A DNA stretch of 12,352 bases from Actinomycetes bacterium (GCA_023425905.1 JAFABT010000068.1:1-12352); one strand, 5' to 3'; numbered from the stretch's first letter, positions 1-9,214 are shown. A program made the numbers and translations. Notes: generated by a model not told the origin, from the letters alone.

Positions 1-2480
1 CGACCGACGAGCGATTCCGTGTAGAGCCGGCGGACCGAGCGCTTCGCCTCAACGAGGTTCGTCATGAGGGGCTGCGTCATCGACGGGTCGTCGCCCTCGT
101 TGTGACCGCGGCGGCGGTAGCAGATCATGTCGATGATGACGTCGCGGTCGAACTGCTCACGGAACTCGAAGGCGAGCTCGGCGACGCGCACGCACGCCTC
201 GGGGTCGTCCCCGTTGACGTGGAAGATCGGCACCTGGAGGCCCTTGGCGACGTCCGTCGCGTAGAGCGTCGAGCGCGAGGAGCTCGACCCCGTGGTGAAG
301 CCGACCTGGTTGTTGATGATCACGTGGATCGTGCCGCCGGTGCGGTACCCGCGCAGCTGGGAGAGGTTGAGCGTCTCGGTGACGACGCCCTGGCCCGCGA
401 AGGCCGCGTCCCCGTGGATGAGGACGGGCAGGACGGAGAAGCCGTCCCCGCCGAGGTCGATCCGGTCCTGCTTCGCGCGGACGATGCCCTCGAGGACCGG
501 GTCGACCGCCTCGAGGTGCGAGGGGTTGGCGGCGAGGTAGACCTGCGTCGTCGCGCCGGACTCGGCGGTGAAGGTGCCCTCCGTGCCGAGGTGGTACTTG
601 ACGTCGCCCGAGCCCTGGAAGGACTTCGGGTCCTGGTTGCCCTCGAACTCGGAGAAGATCTGCCCGTAGCTCTTGCCTGCGATGTTCGCGAGGACGTTGA
701 GCCGGCCGCGGTGGGCCATGCCGATGCCGACCTCGTCGAGCCCGGACTCCGCGGCGCGGGACAGGATCGCGTCGAGCAGGGCGATGACGGACTCGGCGCC
801 CTCGAGCGAGAACCGCTTCTGCCCGACGTACTTCGTCTGGAGGAAGGTCTCGAAGGCCTCGGCGGCGTTGAGTCGGCGCAAGATGCGCAGCTGGTCCTCG
901 CGGGGCGTGCGCGCGTAGCCGGCCTCGAGCCGCTCCTGCAGCCAGCGGCGCTGACGACGGTCGGCGAGGTGCATGTACTCCGCGCCGACCGTCCGGCAGT
1001 AGGAGTCGCGCAGCAGGCCGAGGACCTCGCGCAGCCGCGAGCGCGACCGGCCGCCGAAGCCGCCGGTCGGGAAGTAGCGGTCGAGGTCCCACAGCGTGAG
1101 CCCGTGGGTCTGGATGTCCAGGTCGGGGTGCTTGCGCTGGCGGTAGGCGAGCGGGTCCGTGTCCGCCATGAGGTGACCGCGGGAGCGGTACGCGTGGATG
1201 AGCTCGGCGAGCCGCGCGGGCTTGCCGGCCTCTGCGTCGGGGTCGAGGGACGCGTCGCGCACCCAGCGCACCGGCTCGTAGGGGATGCGGAGCGCGGCGA
1301 AGATGCGGTCCCACAGCCCGTCCTCGCCGAGCAGCTTGCGCGCGACGATGCGGAGGAACTCCCCGGAGTGGGCGCCCTGGATGATGCGGTGGTCGTACGT
1401 CGAGGTGAGGGTGAGCACCTTCGAGATGCCCATGCGGTGCAGCTGGTCCTCAGCCGTGCCCTGGAACTCGGCCGGGTAGTCCATCGCGCCGACGCCGACG
1501 ATCGTGCCCTGCCCCTGCATGAGGCGCGGTACGGAGTGGACGGTGCCGATCGTCCCGGGGTTCGTGAGAGAGATCGTCACGCCCTGGAAGTCGTCCGCGG
1601 TGAGCTTGCCGCCGCGGGCCCGGCGGACGACGTCCTCGTAGGCCTCCCAGAACTGCGCGAAGTCGAGCGTGTCGGCCTGCTTGATCGCGGGGACGAGCAG
1701 CTGACGGGAGCCGTCCGGCTTGGGCAGGTCGATCGCGAGGCCCAGGTTGACGTGCGCGGGGGTGACGATCGCGGGCTTGCCGTCGACGGTCGTGAAGCCG
1801 GCGTTCATCGCGGGCATCTCGTTGACGGCCTCGACGAGGGCGAAGCCGATGAGGTGCGTGAAGGAGACCTTGCCGCCGCGCGTGCGCACGAGATGGTTGT
1901 TGATGACGATGCGGTTGTCGACCATGAGCTTGGCCGGGATGGCGCGCACCGAGGTGGCCGTCGGGACACCGAGGCTCGACTCCATGTTCGTCACGACGCG
2001 GGCGGCGGAGCCGCGGAGCCGCTCGACGTCGTCCTCGGGGGCGGCGGGCGCGGCGGCGGTGGCGCGGGTCGCGATCTTCTCCGCGTAGGGAGCGGTCGCC
2101 GGCTGGGCCGTGACGACGGGCTCGACGACGGGGGCCATGGGCTCGGTGCGTCCCGCCGGGGCAGCGGGGGCGGGTGAGGCCTTCGGTGCCTCTGGCGCTG
2201 AGCCCGCGTCGGCAGCGGGCGTGGCCGCGGGCTCCTGCGTGGGCGTAGCAGCCGACGCGGGCTCGCCGTCCGCTGCCGCGGCTGCGGCACGGGCGCGGGG
2301 GTAGTCCTCGAAGAACTCCCACCACGCCTCGTCGACGAGCGACTTGTCCTCGACGTACTTCTCGTAGAGCTCGTCGACGAGCCACTGGTTCGCGCCGAAG
2401 CGCTCACGGAGAGATTCGGGGTCTGCCTGCTGAGCCACGCGCGCTTCGCCCACTTCCGATGCGGCCCGGCGCCGCGTCAT
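1..2480 (-). CDS. kgd: Multifunctional 2-oxoglutarate dehydrogenase/decarboxylase (E2o-like + E1o), C-terminus beyond window
   Basis: This is the TCA-cycle enzyme that decarboxylates 2-oxoglutarate with thiamine diphosphate, in the fused actinobacterial form (Kgd/OdhA family, about 1,230-1,260 residues). About 826 codons are present; the rest lies left of base 1. Visible parts: an N-terminal segment with ESLRERFGANQWLVDELY near residues 21-40; an Ala/Pro-rich linker to about residue 140; an acyltransferase-like domain with TSTYDHRIIQGAHSGEFL, whose catalytic His is about residue 364; then the E1o domain with GMAHRGRLNVLANI (His about 590), the ThDP stretch GDAAFAGQG (Asp about 691) followed by INNQVGFT, and RRRGHNEGDDPSMTQP (His about 793). 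There is no lipoyl domain, as expected for this fusion. The ATG at 2480 gives the longest protein but has no good ribosome site. A GTG at 2438 (protein VAQQADPES...) is an alternative start. In relatives the enzyme is restrained by the FHA protein GarA/OdhI; nothing here tests that. Confidence 0.94.
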   Translation of the reverse strand, partial: MTRRRAASEVGEARVAQQADPESLRERFGANQWLVDELYEKYVEDKSLVDEAWWEFFEDYPRARAAAAAADGEPASAATPTQEPAATPAADAGSAPEAPKASPAPAAPAGRTEPMAPVVEPVVTAQPATAPYAEKIATRATAAAPAAPEDDVERLRGSAARVVTNMESSLGVPTATSVRAIPAKLMVDNRIVINNHLVRTRGGKVSFTHLIGFALVEAVNEMPAMNAGFTTVDGKPAIVTPAHVNLGLAIDLPKPDGSRQLLVPAIKQADTLDFAQFWEAYEDVVRRARGGKLTADDFQGVTISLTNPGTIGTVHSVPRLMQGQGTIVGVGAMDYPAEFQGTAEDQLHRMGISKVLTLTSTYDHRIIQGAHSGEFLRIVARKLLGEDGLWDRIFAALRIPYEPVRWVRDASLDPDAEAGKPARLAELIHAYRSRGHLMADTDPLAYRQRKHPDLDIQTHGLTLWDLDRYFPTGGFGGRSRSRLREVLGLLRDSYCRTVGAEYMHLADRRQRRWLQERLEAGYARTPREDQLRILRRLNAAEAFETFLQTKYVGQKRFSLEGAESVIALLDAILSRAAESGLDEVGIGMAHRGRLNVLANIAGKSYGQIFSEFEGNQDPKSFQGSGDVKYHLGTEGTFTAESGATTQVYLAANPSHLEAVDPVLEGIVRAKQDRIDLGGDGFSVLPVLIHGDAAFAGQGVVTETLNLSQLRGYRTGGTIHVIINNQVGFTTGSSSSRSTLYATDVAKGLQVPIFHVNGDDPEACVRVAELAFEFREQFDRDVIIDMICYRRRGHNEGDDPSMTQPLMTNLVEAKRSVRRLYTESLVG

Positions 2481-2501
2481 CGAGGATTGCCTGTTGCTTT
2501 G

Positions 2502-2530
2502 ATCGTAGGTCACATCGGCACGGAGGCTGA
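2502..2530 (-). promoter_or_regulatory. Candidate kgd promoter
   Basis: On the minus strand a TACGAT hexamer (2507-2502) resembles an actinobacterial -10 element (TAnnnT). It would start transcription near 2495, about 15 bases before the ATG at 2480. With 17-18 bases of spacing, the -35 position reads roughly TTCAGC, which is weak. The 177-base gap 2481-2657 between the permease stop and kgd holds no gene and no strong terminator that I can see. The short mRNA leader would favour the GTG start at 2438 if a ribosome site is needed, or near-leaderless initiation at 2480. Confidence 0.35.
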
Positions 2531-2657
2531 ACTCGTGACGAACCCCGTGGCTCGGATGTTCACGCAGGTCAAAGACGGTGGTGCGGCTTGGTAAAGCAGC
2601 GGCAACCGCGCGTGCTCAGCGAGGCCAAGTCGGGCCAAGAACCTGCCGGTCACGCCG

Positions 2658-3466
2658 TCAGCTGATGTCCTTGCGCAGCGTCGTGAACCGACCGATCGCG
2701 GCGAGCACGAGGGCGTACGCGACAAGCACCGCAGCGCCCTGCCACTCGTTGAGCAGGCCGATCCCGCCGCTGCCGGGCATCGTCGCGAAGGCGTCGTAGA
2801 CCGACCCGCCCGTCATCGCCTCGCCTGCGGCGCCGGGCAGGAACCGCGCGACCCCCGGCCCCCAGGAGACGAACGTCGCGAGGATCCGGAACGTCGGCTC
2901 GAGGAACTGGGTGAACGCGATGAGGACGACGATCGCGGCGACCTGGTTGGGCAGCGCCACCCCGAGCGCGACGCCCACGACGGTCCACACGGCGAGCGTG
3001 AGCGTCGACATGACGATCCCGCGCAGCACCGCCGGGTCCCCGAGCATCGGGTCGCGGCCCAGCGCGGCGAGGACGCCCGCCCCGGTGCCGACCGTCGCGA
3101 GCGTGCCAGCGAGGCCGTAGAACAGCCCGACGGGGATGCCCGCGAGCAGTTTCGCCCCGAGGACGACGTCACGGCGCGGCTCGGCGAGCAGCGTCGGGGT
3201 GATCGTCTTGTGGCGGAACTCGCCCGTGACGGACAGTGCGCCGACGATGACGGGGAACGGGTACCCGAAGGATGCGGCGACCGCGTAGACGCTCCGGACG
3301 ATGACGTCGCTCGGGATCGCGGGCGCTCCTGGCTCCTCGAAGGCGAAGTGGATCGAGAACGCCATGATCCCGGCGAGGAAGAGCATGTACCCGGACATGA
3401 CGACGAGGAGCACCCACCACATGCGGGTCGTCATCATCTTGCGGTACTCGGTGCGCAGCGCGGCGA

Positions 3467-3470
<4 letters not shown>
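2658..3470 (-). CDS. ABC-2 type transporter permease
   Basis: A 270-residue integral membrane subunit of an ABC exporter, encoded with the ATPase just upstream. About six hydrophobic segments are visible, near residues 18-40, 59-82, 103-131, 150-174, 178-200 and 243-262. The stretch GEFRHKTITPTLL (83-95) is the cytoplasmic-loop signature of many ABC-2 permeases, and a basic tail (FTTLRKDIS) ends the protein. The ATG overlaps the ATPase stop codon as ATGA (3470-3467) and has a strong AGGAGGT ribosome site at 3483-3477, so the start is secure although the frame stays open far upstream. The substrate cannot be read. DrrB/BcrB-like permeases export antibiotics or lipids, and the neighbouring two-component system suggests an inducible envelope-stress or drug-export role. 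Confidence 0.9.
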
Positions 3471-4426
<956 letters not shown>

Positions 4427-4465
4427 CGGTCAAGCGTACTGACCTCTCGCGTCGGCGTGCGGCGG

Positions 4466-5524
4466 TCAGGGCAGCCGGGTGAGGCGCGGCAGGCAGACGC
4501 GCATGACGCAGCCCGAGCGGGAGTCGGCGACCTGGATCGTGCCGCCGTGCAGGCTCACCGCCCACCGGACGATCGCGAGGCCGAGGCCTGTGCCGCCCGT
4601 GGGGACCTGGCCGGTCTGCGCCGGGGTGTTGCCGCGGGCGAACCGCTCGAAGACGCGCTCGCGCTGGTCGCGGGCGATCCCCGGTCCCTCGTCGACGACG
4701 TCGATGACGACCCAGATCCCGTCGACGTACGCGTCGAGCCGGACCTCGCCGCCGTCAGGGGAGTGGCGGACGGCGTTGTGGAGGAGGTTCGCGAAGACCT
4801 GGTGGAGGCGTTCCCGGTCACCCCGCAGCGCGAGGTCCTCGGGTCGGACGGCGACGGTGAAGGTGAGCTCCTTGTCCGGCCGGACGAGACGTGAGCCGTC
4901 GGCCGCCTCCTGGAGGAACCCGGTGAGCGGGATCTCGGTGACGTCGAGCCCCACGGCCCCTGCCTCGACCCGGGACAGGTCGAGGAGGTAGGAGACGAGC
5001 CGGCCGAGCCTCTCGGTCTGGGCGAGCGCGACGGCCATCGTCTCCGGGTCGGGCTCGGCGACGCCGTCGACGATGTTCTCGAGCTGGGCCTGCAGCGCGG
5101 TCACCGGGGTCCGCAGCTCGTGGGAGACGTTCGCGACCATCTCGCGCCGCAGCAGGTCGGACTCGCCGAGGTCCTCCGCCATCCGGTTGAACGCGTGCGC
5201 GAGCTGGCCGACCTCGTCGTGGCTCGTCGCGCGCACCCGCTGCGTGTAGTCGCCCCCGGCCATCGCCCGGGCGGCGGCCGTCATGTCACGGAGCGGGGAG
5301 GTCATGCCCCGGGCGAGCACCTGGGTGAGGACGAGCGAGACGATGATGGCGATCGGCAGCGTCCGGCTGGGCCCGAGCTCGGCACGCAGCCCCATCCAGG
5401 TGATGAACGCGGCGAGCGTGACCGTGGCCGCGACGAGGACGCCGAGCTTGATCTTGATGGAGCGCAGGCGGTCGAGCGGGCGCACGTCGGGCAGCCTGCC
5501 CCGCGTGTGCCGGGGGGTGGTCAT
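4466..5524 (-). CDS. Two-component sensor histidine kinase with short extracytoplasmic loop
   Basis: A 352-residue membrane kinase, partner of the response regulator encoded just upstream. Two transmembrane segments (about 27-46 and 56-72) are separated by only about ten residues (around RAELGPSRT), so no folded external sensor fits. A HAMP linker follows (about 70-122), then the phosphoacceptor H-box MVANVSHELRTP (His135) and the ATPase domain: N-box with Asn246 and Asn250, G1 DEGPG (278-282), F-box FERF (292-295) and G2 GTGLGLA (311-317). All catalytic motifs are intact. The start is ATG at 5524, with AGGGG (5535-5531) six bases upstream, overlapping the regulator's stop codon. The short loop is the layout of intramembrane-sensing kinases, which often work with ABC transporters in sensing cell-wall antibiotics. 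That role is inference here. Confidence 0.94.
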   Translation of the reverse strand: MTTPRHTRGRLPDVRPLDRLRSIKIKLGVLVAATVTLAAFITWMGLRAELGPSRTLPIAIIVSLVLTQVLARGMTSPLRDMTAAARAMAGGDYTQRVRATSHDEVGQLAHAFNRMAEDLGESDLLRREMVANVSHELRTPVTALQAQLENIVDGVAEPDPETMAVALAQTERLGRLVSYLLDLSRVEAGAVGLDVTEIPLTGFLQEAADGSRLVRPDKELTFTVAVRPEDLALRGDRERLHQVFANLLHNAVRHSPDGGEVRLDAYVDGIWVVIDVVDEGPGIARDQRERVFERFARGNTPAQTGQVPTGGTGLGLAIVRWAVSLHGGTIQVADSRSGCVMRVCLPRLTRLP

Positions 5525-5533
5525 CGTCGACCC

Positions 5534-6334
5534 CTAGGCGGACGGGCGCTCGCCGGTCGGTGCGCCGTCGTCGTCCTCGGCGGGCTCGAAGGCGTACCCG
5601 ACGCCGTGGACCGTCCGGATGAGGTCCGCGCCGAGCTTGCGCCGCAGCGCCTTGATGTGGGAGTCGACCGTGCGGGTGCCGGACGCGTCGACCCAGTCCC
5701 ACACGTCGGCGAGCAGGCGCTCGCGGGTGAGCACCGTGCGGGGGGAGGACGCGAGCATGACGAGCAGGTCGAACTCCGTCGGCGTGAGGTGCGCGTCTTC
5801 GCCCGCACGGGACACCCTGCGCTGGGCGCGGTCGATGACGACGTCGCCCGCGACGATCGGCGCGGCCTCCTGCGCGTGGCTCTGCGCGGCCTGCGCGGCC
5901 TCCCGGGCGCGGGTCGAGCGGCGCAGGATCGCCTTGCAGCGGGCGAGCAGCTCGCGCATCGAGAACGGCTTGGTCATGTAGTCGTCGGCTCCGACGCCGA
6001 GGCCGACGAGCATGTCCGTCTCGTCGTCGCGGGCGGTGAGCATGAGGACGGGGACGGCCTGCTCGGCCTGGACCCGGCGGCACACCTCGAGGCCGTCGAT
6101 GCCGGGCAGCATGACGTCGAGGACGATGAGGTCGGGCGCGAGGCGGCGTGCGGCGTCCACCCCGGCGAGACCGTCACCGACGACCTCGACGCGCCACCCC
6201 TCCGCGCGCATGCGCTGGGCGATCGCACCGGCGATCGCGTGCTCGTCCTCGACGACGAGCACGAGCGGGGAGGAGGTCCCTGACTGACCGGCTGCCGTGG
6301 CGTGGTGGGGTGCTGTGCCCGGAGGAGTGCCCAT
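5534..6334 (-). CDS. OmpR/PhoB-family response regulator
   Basis: A 266-residue DNA-binding regulator, phosphorylated by the kinase encoded nine bases downstream. The receiver domain spans about residues 23-140 with the acidic pair Asp30/Glu31, the phosphoacceptor Asp73 in LIVLDVMLPG, Thr100, and Lys122 in the TKPF motif. An Ala/Gln-rich linker (about 141-158) leads to a winged-helix domain (about 160-250) with the helix RTVDSHIKALRRKLG and the closing wing VHGVGYAFE. It probably controls this operon and perhaps the ABC genes behind it. The chosen ATG (6334) gives a 22-residue tail before the receiver domain; a GTG two codons upstream (6340) is equally possible. Neither has a clear ribosome site. 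The frame stays open far upstream, but that part has no family sequence and runs through the genes on the other strand. Confidence 0.93.
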   Translation of the reverse strand: MGTPPGTAPHHATAAGQSGTSSPLVLVVEDEHAIAGAIAQRMRAEGWRVEVVGDGLAGVDAARRLAPDLIVLDVMLPGIDGLEVCRRVQAEQAVPVLMLTARDDETDMLVGLGVGADDYMTKPFSMRELLARCKAILRRSTRAREAAQAAQSHAQEAAPIVAGDVVIDRAQRRVSRAGEDAHLTPTEFDLLVMLASSPRTVLTRERLLADVWDWVDASGTRTVDSHIKALRRKLGADLIRTVHGVGYAFEPAEDDDGAPTGERPSA

Positions 6335-6547
6335 GGTCACAGCGTGGCACAGGTGATCTGCGGCGTCGTGAGAACACGAGGGGGCCTCGTGGGGATTGTG
6401 TTCGTATGATGGGCGCACCATGGACTGCTCACCACTCGGCCCTGCGTCATGCGGCCCTGTCGACCCTGATCCTTCACATCCCGGCGCGCCCTGCGGTCCA
6501 GCCCGACGGCACCCAGGCGCGCGCAGGTCTCCGGAGGCTGAGGCCCG
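6335..6547. other. Divergent intergenic region, two-component operon / CNNM pair
   Basis: This 213-base gap separates the minus-strand regulator from the plus-strand DUF21 gene and must hold both promoters. On the plus strand TATGAT (6405-6410) resembles a -10 element but lacks a recognisable -35 partner. On the minus strand the overlapping TACGAA (6406-6401) is a weak alternative. The plus-strand gene has a GGAGG ribosome site at 6533-6537. I see no clear operator palindrome and no small gene. Confidence 0.3.
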
Positions 6548-7912
6548 GTGACGGACTGGTTGCTCGTCGGGCTCGGCGTCCTGCTCACGTTCGGGACGGC
6601 GATCTTCGTCGCCGCTGAGTTCTCGCTCGTCACACTCGACCCCGCGACGGTCGCGAAGGAGCCGCGGGCTGCGGACCGTCGGGGTCAGTCGGTCCTCAAG
6701 GCGCTGCACAAGCTGTCGACCCAGCTCTCGGGCGCCCAGGTGGGCATCACCGTGACGACGGTGACGCTCGGGTACACGACCCAGCCGGCAGTCACCCGGA
6801 TGCTCGGGGAGTCGCTCGGCGGGACCGCCGCCGGCCCGGTGCTCACCGGTGTGCTCTCGGTCGTCGGTGCGGTGCTCATCGTCAACGGCTTCTCGATGCT
6901 GTTCGGCGAGCTCGTGCCCAAGAACTTCGCGATCGCGCGGCCGTTCGGCACGGCGCGGACGGTCGTCGGGCTGCAGCGCGGCTTCACGACGCTGTTCCAC
7001 CCCCTCATCGTCATGTTCAACAACACGGCGAACGCGTTGCTGCGCAAGGTCGGCGTCGAGCCGCGCGAGGAGCTCGCGGGCGGCCGTTCCCGCCAGGAGC
7101 TCGCGGCGCTCGTGCGGCGGTCGGCCGAGGCCGGGACCCTCGAGCGGGCGACCGCACGGCTGCTCACCAACTCGATCGAGTTCGAGGAGCTTGCGGCGAT
7201 CGACGTCATGACGGATCGGCTGCGCATGGTCGTGCTCTCGCGGGAGGACTCGGCGGCGGACGTGCTGCGGCTCGCGCGGGAGACGGGGCACTCCCGCTTC
7301 CCGGTGATCGACTCCTCCCGTGACGACATCGTCGGCCTCGTCCACCTGCGTCAGGCGGTCGCGGTGCCGTTCGAGCGGCGCGAGGAGGTGCCGGCGGCTG
7401 CGCTCATGGTCGACGCCCCGCGGGTTCCGGAGACGGTGCGGCTGGGCGATCTGCTCGTCGAGCTGCGCTCGGTCCCGATGCAGATGGCACTCGTGGTCGA
7501 CGAGTACGGCGGGACGTCGGGCGTCGTCACGCTCGAGGACGTCGTCGAGGAGCTCGTGGGCGACGTGCGCGACGAGCACGACCGGCGTCGTACGAACGTC
7601 TCCCGGCTCGCCGACGGTGCGTGGCAGGTCCCCGGCCTGCTGCGGCCGGACGAGCTCACGGAGCACACGGGCCTCGTCGTGCCCGACGACGGTCCGTTCG
7701 AGACCCTGGGCGGTCTCGTCATGGACGCGCTCGGCCGGGTTCCCGAGCAGGGTGACGTCGTCGAGGCGGGCGGCGTGCGGCTGCGGGTCGACCACATGGC
7801 CGGGCGGCGCGTCGACAGGTTGCGCGTCGAACGGCTGCCCGAGGATGACGCCGAGGCGACGGGTGACGTCGGTCGCGGCCCGGGCCGTGGGCGTCGGGGG
7901 GAGGGCCGATGA
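6548..7912 (+). CDS. DUF21/CBS-domain membrane protein with CorC_HlyC domain (CNNM/CorC family)
   Basis: A 454-residue membrane protein of the family once called haemolysin C-like and now linked to Mg2+/divalent cation transport (CNNM/CorC). The DUF21 membrane domain covers about residues 1-170, with TAIFVAAEFSLV in the first helix and the conserved FGELVPKNFAIARP motif (119-132). A CBS pair follows: CBS1 about 217-270 (GHSRFPVID) and CBS2 about 283-338 (ALVVDEYGGTSGVVTLED then VVEELVGDV). A CorC_HlyC domain lies at about 350-430 (FETLGGLVMDALGRVPEQGD). The C-terminal 20 residues are Gly/Arg-rich and look disordered. The GTG start at 6548 has GGAGG ten bases upstream. The gene overlaps its paralogue by four bases, so the two are co-translated. 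Whether the protein imports, exports or senses metal is unknown. Confidence 0.93.
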   Translation: MTDWLLVGLGVLLTFGTAIFVAAEFSLVTLDPATVAKEPRAADRRGQSVLKALHKLSTQLSGAQVGITVTTVTLGYTTQPAVTRMLGESLGGTAAGPVLTGVLSVVGAVLIVNGFSMLFGELVPKNFAIARPFGTARTVVGLQRGFTTLFHPLIVMFNNTANALLRKVGVEPREELAGGRSRQELAALVRRSAEAGTLERATARLLTNSIEFEELAAIDVMTDRLRMVVLSREDSAADVLRLARETGHSRFPVIDSSRDDIVGLVHLRQAVAVPFERREEVPAAALMVDAPRVPETVRLGDLLVELRSVPMQMALVVDEYGGTSGVVTLEDVVEELVGDVRDEHDRRRTNVSRLADGAWQVPGLLRPDELTEHTGLVVPDDGPFETLGGLVMDALGRVPEQGDVVEAGGVRLRVDHMAGRRVDRLRVERLPEDDAEATGDVGRGPGRGRRGEGR

Positions 7913-9012
7913 GCACCGAGCTCGCCCTCGCCCTTGGTGTCCTGCTGCTCGCCGCGAACGCGTTCTTCGTCGGCGCCGAGTTCGCGATCATCTCCGCCCG
8001 GCGCAGCGCGATCGAGCCGCTCGCGGAGGCCGGGAACCGGCGCGCCGTCGTCGTGCTGTGGGCGATGGAGCACGTCTCGCTCATGCTCGCGTGCGCTCAG
8101 CTGGGCATCACGGTGTGCTCGACGAGCCTCGGCGTCGTCGCGGAACCCGCGATCGCCCACCTCATCGAGGTGCCGCTCGAGCACCTGGGGGTGCCTGGGT
8201 CGTGGACGCACCCCATCGCGTTCGTCGTCGCGCTCGTCATCGTCGTCTTCCTTCACGTCGTCCTCGGCGAGATGGTGCCGAAGAACCTCGCCGTGGCGGG
8301 ACCTGACCGTGCCGTCATGTGGTTCGGGCCGCCGCTCGTGTGGGTCGCGCGCGCGGTGCGGCCCGTCATCGTCGTGCTCAACGCGGTCGCGAACTGGTTC
8401 CTGCGTCTGTTCGGCGTGGAGCCGCGTGACGAGGTCGCGTCGGCGTTCACCGCGGAAGAGGTCCAGTCGATCGTCGAGCGCTCGCAGGAGGAGGGGCTGC
8501 TCGACGACGAGCACGGCCTGCTCGCGGGGGCGCTCGAGTTCTCCGACCGCAACGCCGGTGACGTCATGGTGCCCGTGGGCCGTTGGGTCGCGGTGCCGGA
8601 GGACGTGACGCCGGCGGACTACGAGCGGCTGGTCGCCCGGACGGGGTACTCGCGGTTCCCGGTCGTGCGGCAGCCCGAGGAGCCGGGGGCCGCGGGGGAG
8701 CGGGCCGTGGCCGACGCGGACGGCGTGCTCGTGCAGGGCGAGCCCGTCGGGTACCTCCACCTCAAGGACATCCTCTACGCGGGGGACGACGAGCGGGACC
8801 TGCCGGTGCCGAACTGGCGCGTCCGCAGCCTGGCGCAGGTAGCCCCGGAGGACTCGGTCGAGGCGACGCTCGCGGCGATGCAGGCCTCGGGGGTGCACCT
8901 CGCGCGCGTCGAGGCCGACGGGCAGGTGCTGGGGCTCGTGTTCCTCGAGGACATCATCGAGGAGCTCGTGGGCGAGGTCCGAGACGCGATGCAGCGGGGG
9001 ACGGTTCGGTGA
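7909..9012 (+). CDS. DUF21/CBS-domain membrane protein without CorC_HlyC domain (CNNM/CorC family)
   Basis: A 367-residue paralogue of the preceding gene. The DUF21 membrane domain (about 1-170) shows ANAFFVGAEFAIISA near the N-terminus and LGEMVPKNLAVAGP (119-132). The CBS pair spans about 217-360, with GYSRFPVV in CBS1 and GLVFLEDIIEELVGEV at the end of CBS2. Two things differ from its partner. CBS1 carries an acidic, Gly/Ala-rich insertion of about 22 residues (256-278), and the protein stops shortly after CBS2, so the CorC_HlyC domain is absent. The ATG at 7909 overlaps the upstream TGA (ATGA) and has GGGGGAGG just before it. Such unequal pairs are common in actinobacteria and probably form a heteromer; that is inference. 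Confidence 0.93.
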   Translation: MSTELALALGVLLLAANAFFVGAEFAIISARRSAIEPLAEAGNRRAVVVLWAMEHVSLMLACAQLGITVCSTSLGVVAEPAIAHLIEVPLEHLGVPGSWTHPIAFVVALVIVVFLHVVLGEMVPKNLAVAGPDRAVMWFGPPLVWVARAVRPVIVVLNAVANWFLRLFGVEPRDEVASAFTAEEVQSIVERSQEEGLLDDEHGLLAGALEFSDRNAGDVMVPVGRWVAVPEDVTPADYERLVARTGYSRFPVVRQPEEPGAAGERAVADADGVLVQGEPVGYLHLKDILYAGDDERDLPVPNWRVRSLAQVAPEDSVEATLAAMQASGVHLARVEADGQVLGLVFLEDIIEELVGEVRDAMQRGTVR

Positions 9013-9115
9013 GCCGGTTCAGGGCGCCGACGGGGACGATGCGCTGCTCAGAGGCGTGTCCTGCGTCACAAGAGGGGTGCTTGCGCCCATGACGGGGCGG
9101 CTCTGACCAGGCATG
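9013..9115. other. Spacer after the CNNM pair
   Basis: There is no gene here. The only structure I notice is a weak 5-bp hairpin with a 4-base loop (GGGTG at 9075-9079 with CGCCC at 9084-9088, including one G-U pair). It has no T-run, so it is at best a poor terminator. Confidence 0.3.
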
Positions 9116-9144
9116 TTGGAACCGCTCCCGCGGTCCGTTACTGT
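9116..9144 (+). promoter_or_regulatory. Promoter of the M15 carboxypeptidase gene
   Basis: TTGGAA (9116-9121) and TACTGT (9139-9144) are separated by exactly 17 bases, matching a housekeeping-type -35/-10 arrangement with the TAnnnT form of the -10 box. Transcription would begin near 9150-9152 and leave a leader of about 100 bases before the GTG at 9254. The same TACTGT hexamer recurs before the AztD-like gene. Confidence 0.55.
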
Positions 9145-9156
9145 TTCGTGACCGTA

Positions 9157-9214
9157 GGGGTGAAGATCTGGCCCTCACGTGCCGATGGTAGGTACGAAGA
9201 CAGGGCCGCTCCCC
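9157..9214 (+). ncRNA. Structured 5' leader, candidate riboswitch-like element
   Basis: Three nested complementary segments are visible: GGGG (9157-9160) with CCCC (9211-9214), GGCCCT (9170-9175) with AGGGCC (9202-9207), and CGTGCC (9178-9183) with GGTACG (9191-9196, one G-U pair) closing a 7-base loop. The motif GGGGTGAA at 9157-9164 and a downstream GAACCCG (9218-9224) recall pieces of the ydaO/yuaA c-di-AMP riboswitch, which often precedes cell-wall hydrolase genes in actinobacteria. However, the usual AGCTAACC ending is not seen, and the predicted transcript start would remove much of the 5' half. I therefore call it a structured leader and leave the ligand open. Confidence 0.4.

Noticed and set aside
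102..2177. A 691-codon open frame on the plus strand
   Set aside because: It is antisense to kgd. The composition is dominated by R, G, A, D, V and E with no family motifs, while the minus strand encodes clear Kgd sequence across the whole span.
2500..2516. CRP/GlxR-like site before kgd (TGTGACCTACGATCA on the minus strand)
   Set aside because: The left half fits TGTGA, but the right half is shifted by one base and lacks the TCACA arm, so symmetry is poor.
2582..2640. Repeated GGCCAAG/GGGCCAAG and short GCGG/CCGC arms downstream of the permease
   Set aside because: They are too short and irregular for a terminator or a tRNA, and there is no convincing fold.
6335..7795. Upstream extension of the response-regulator frame into one 753-codon ORF
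   Set aside because: The extra part is antisense to the first CNNM gene and has shadow composition. The receiver domain begins about 22 residues after the ATG at 6334.
7351..8898. Minus-strand 515-codon frame opposite the CNNM pair
   Set aside because: It is a shadow of the GC-rich codon pattern; the plus strand carries the conserved DUF21 and CBS sequences.
9075..9088. Small hairpin after the CNNM pair as a terminator
   Set aside because: It has only five pairs with one G-U and no T-run.
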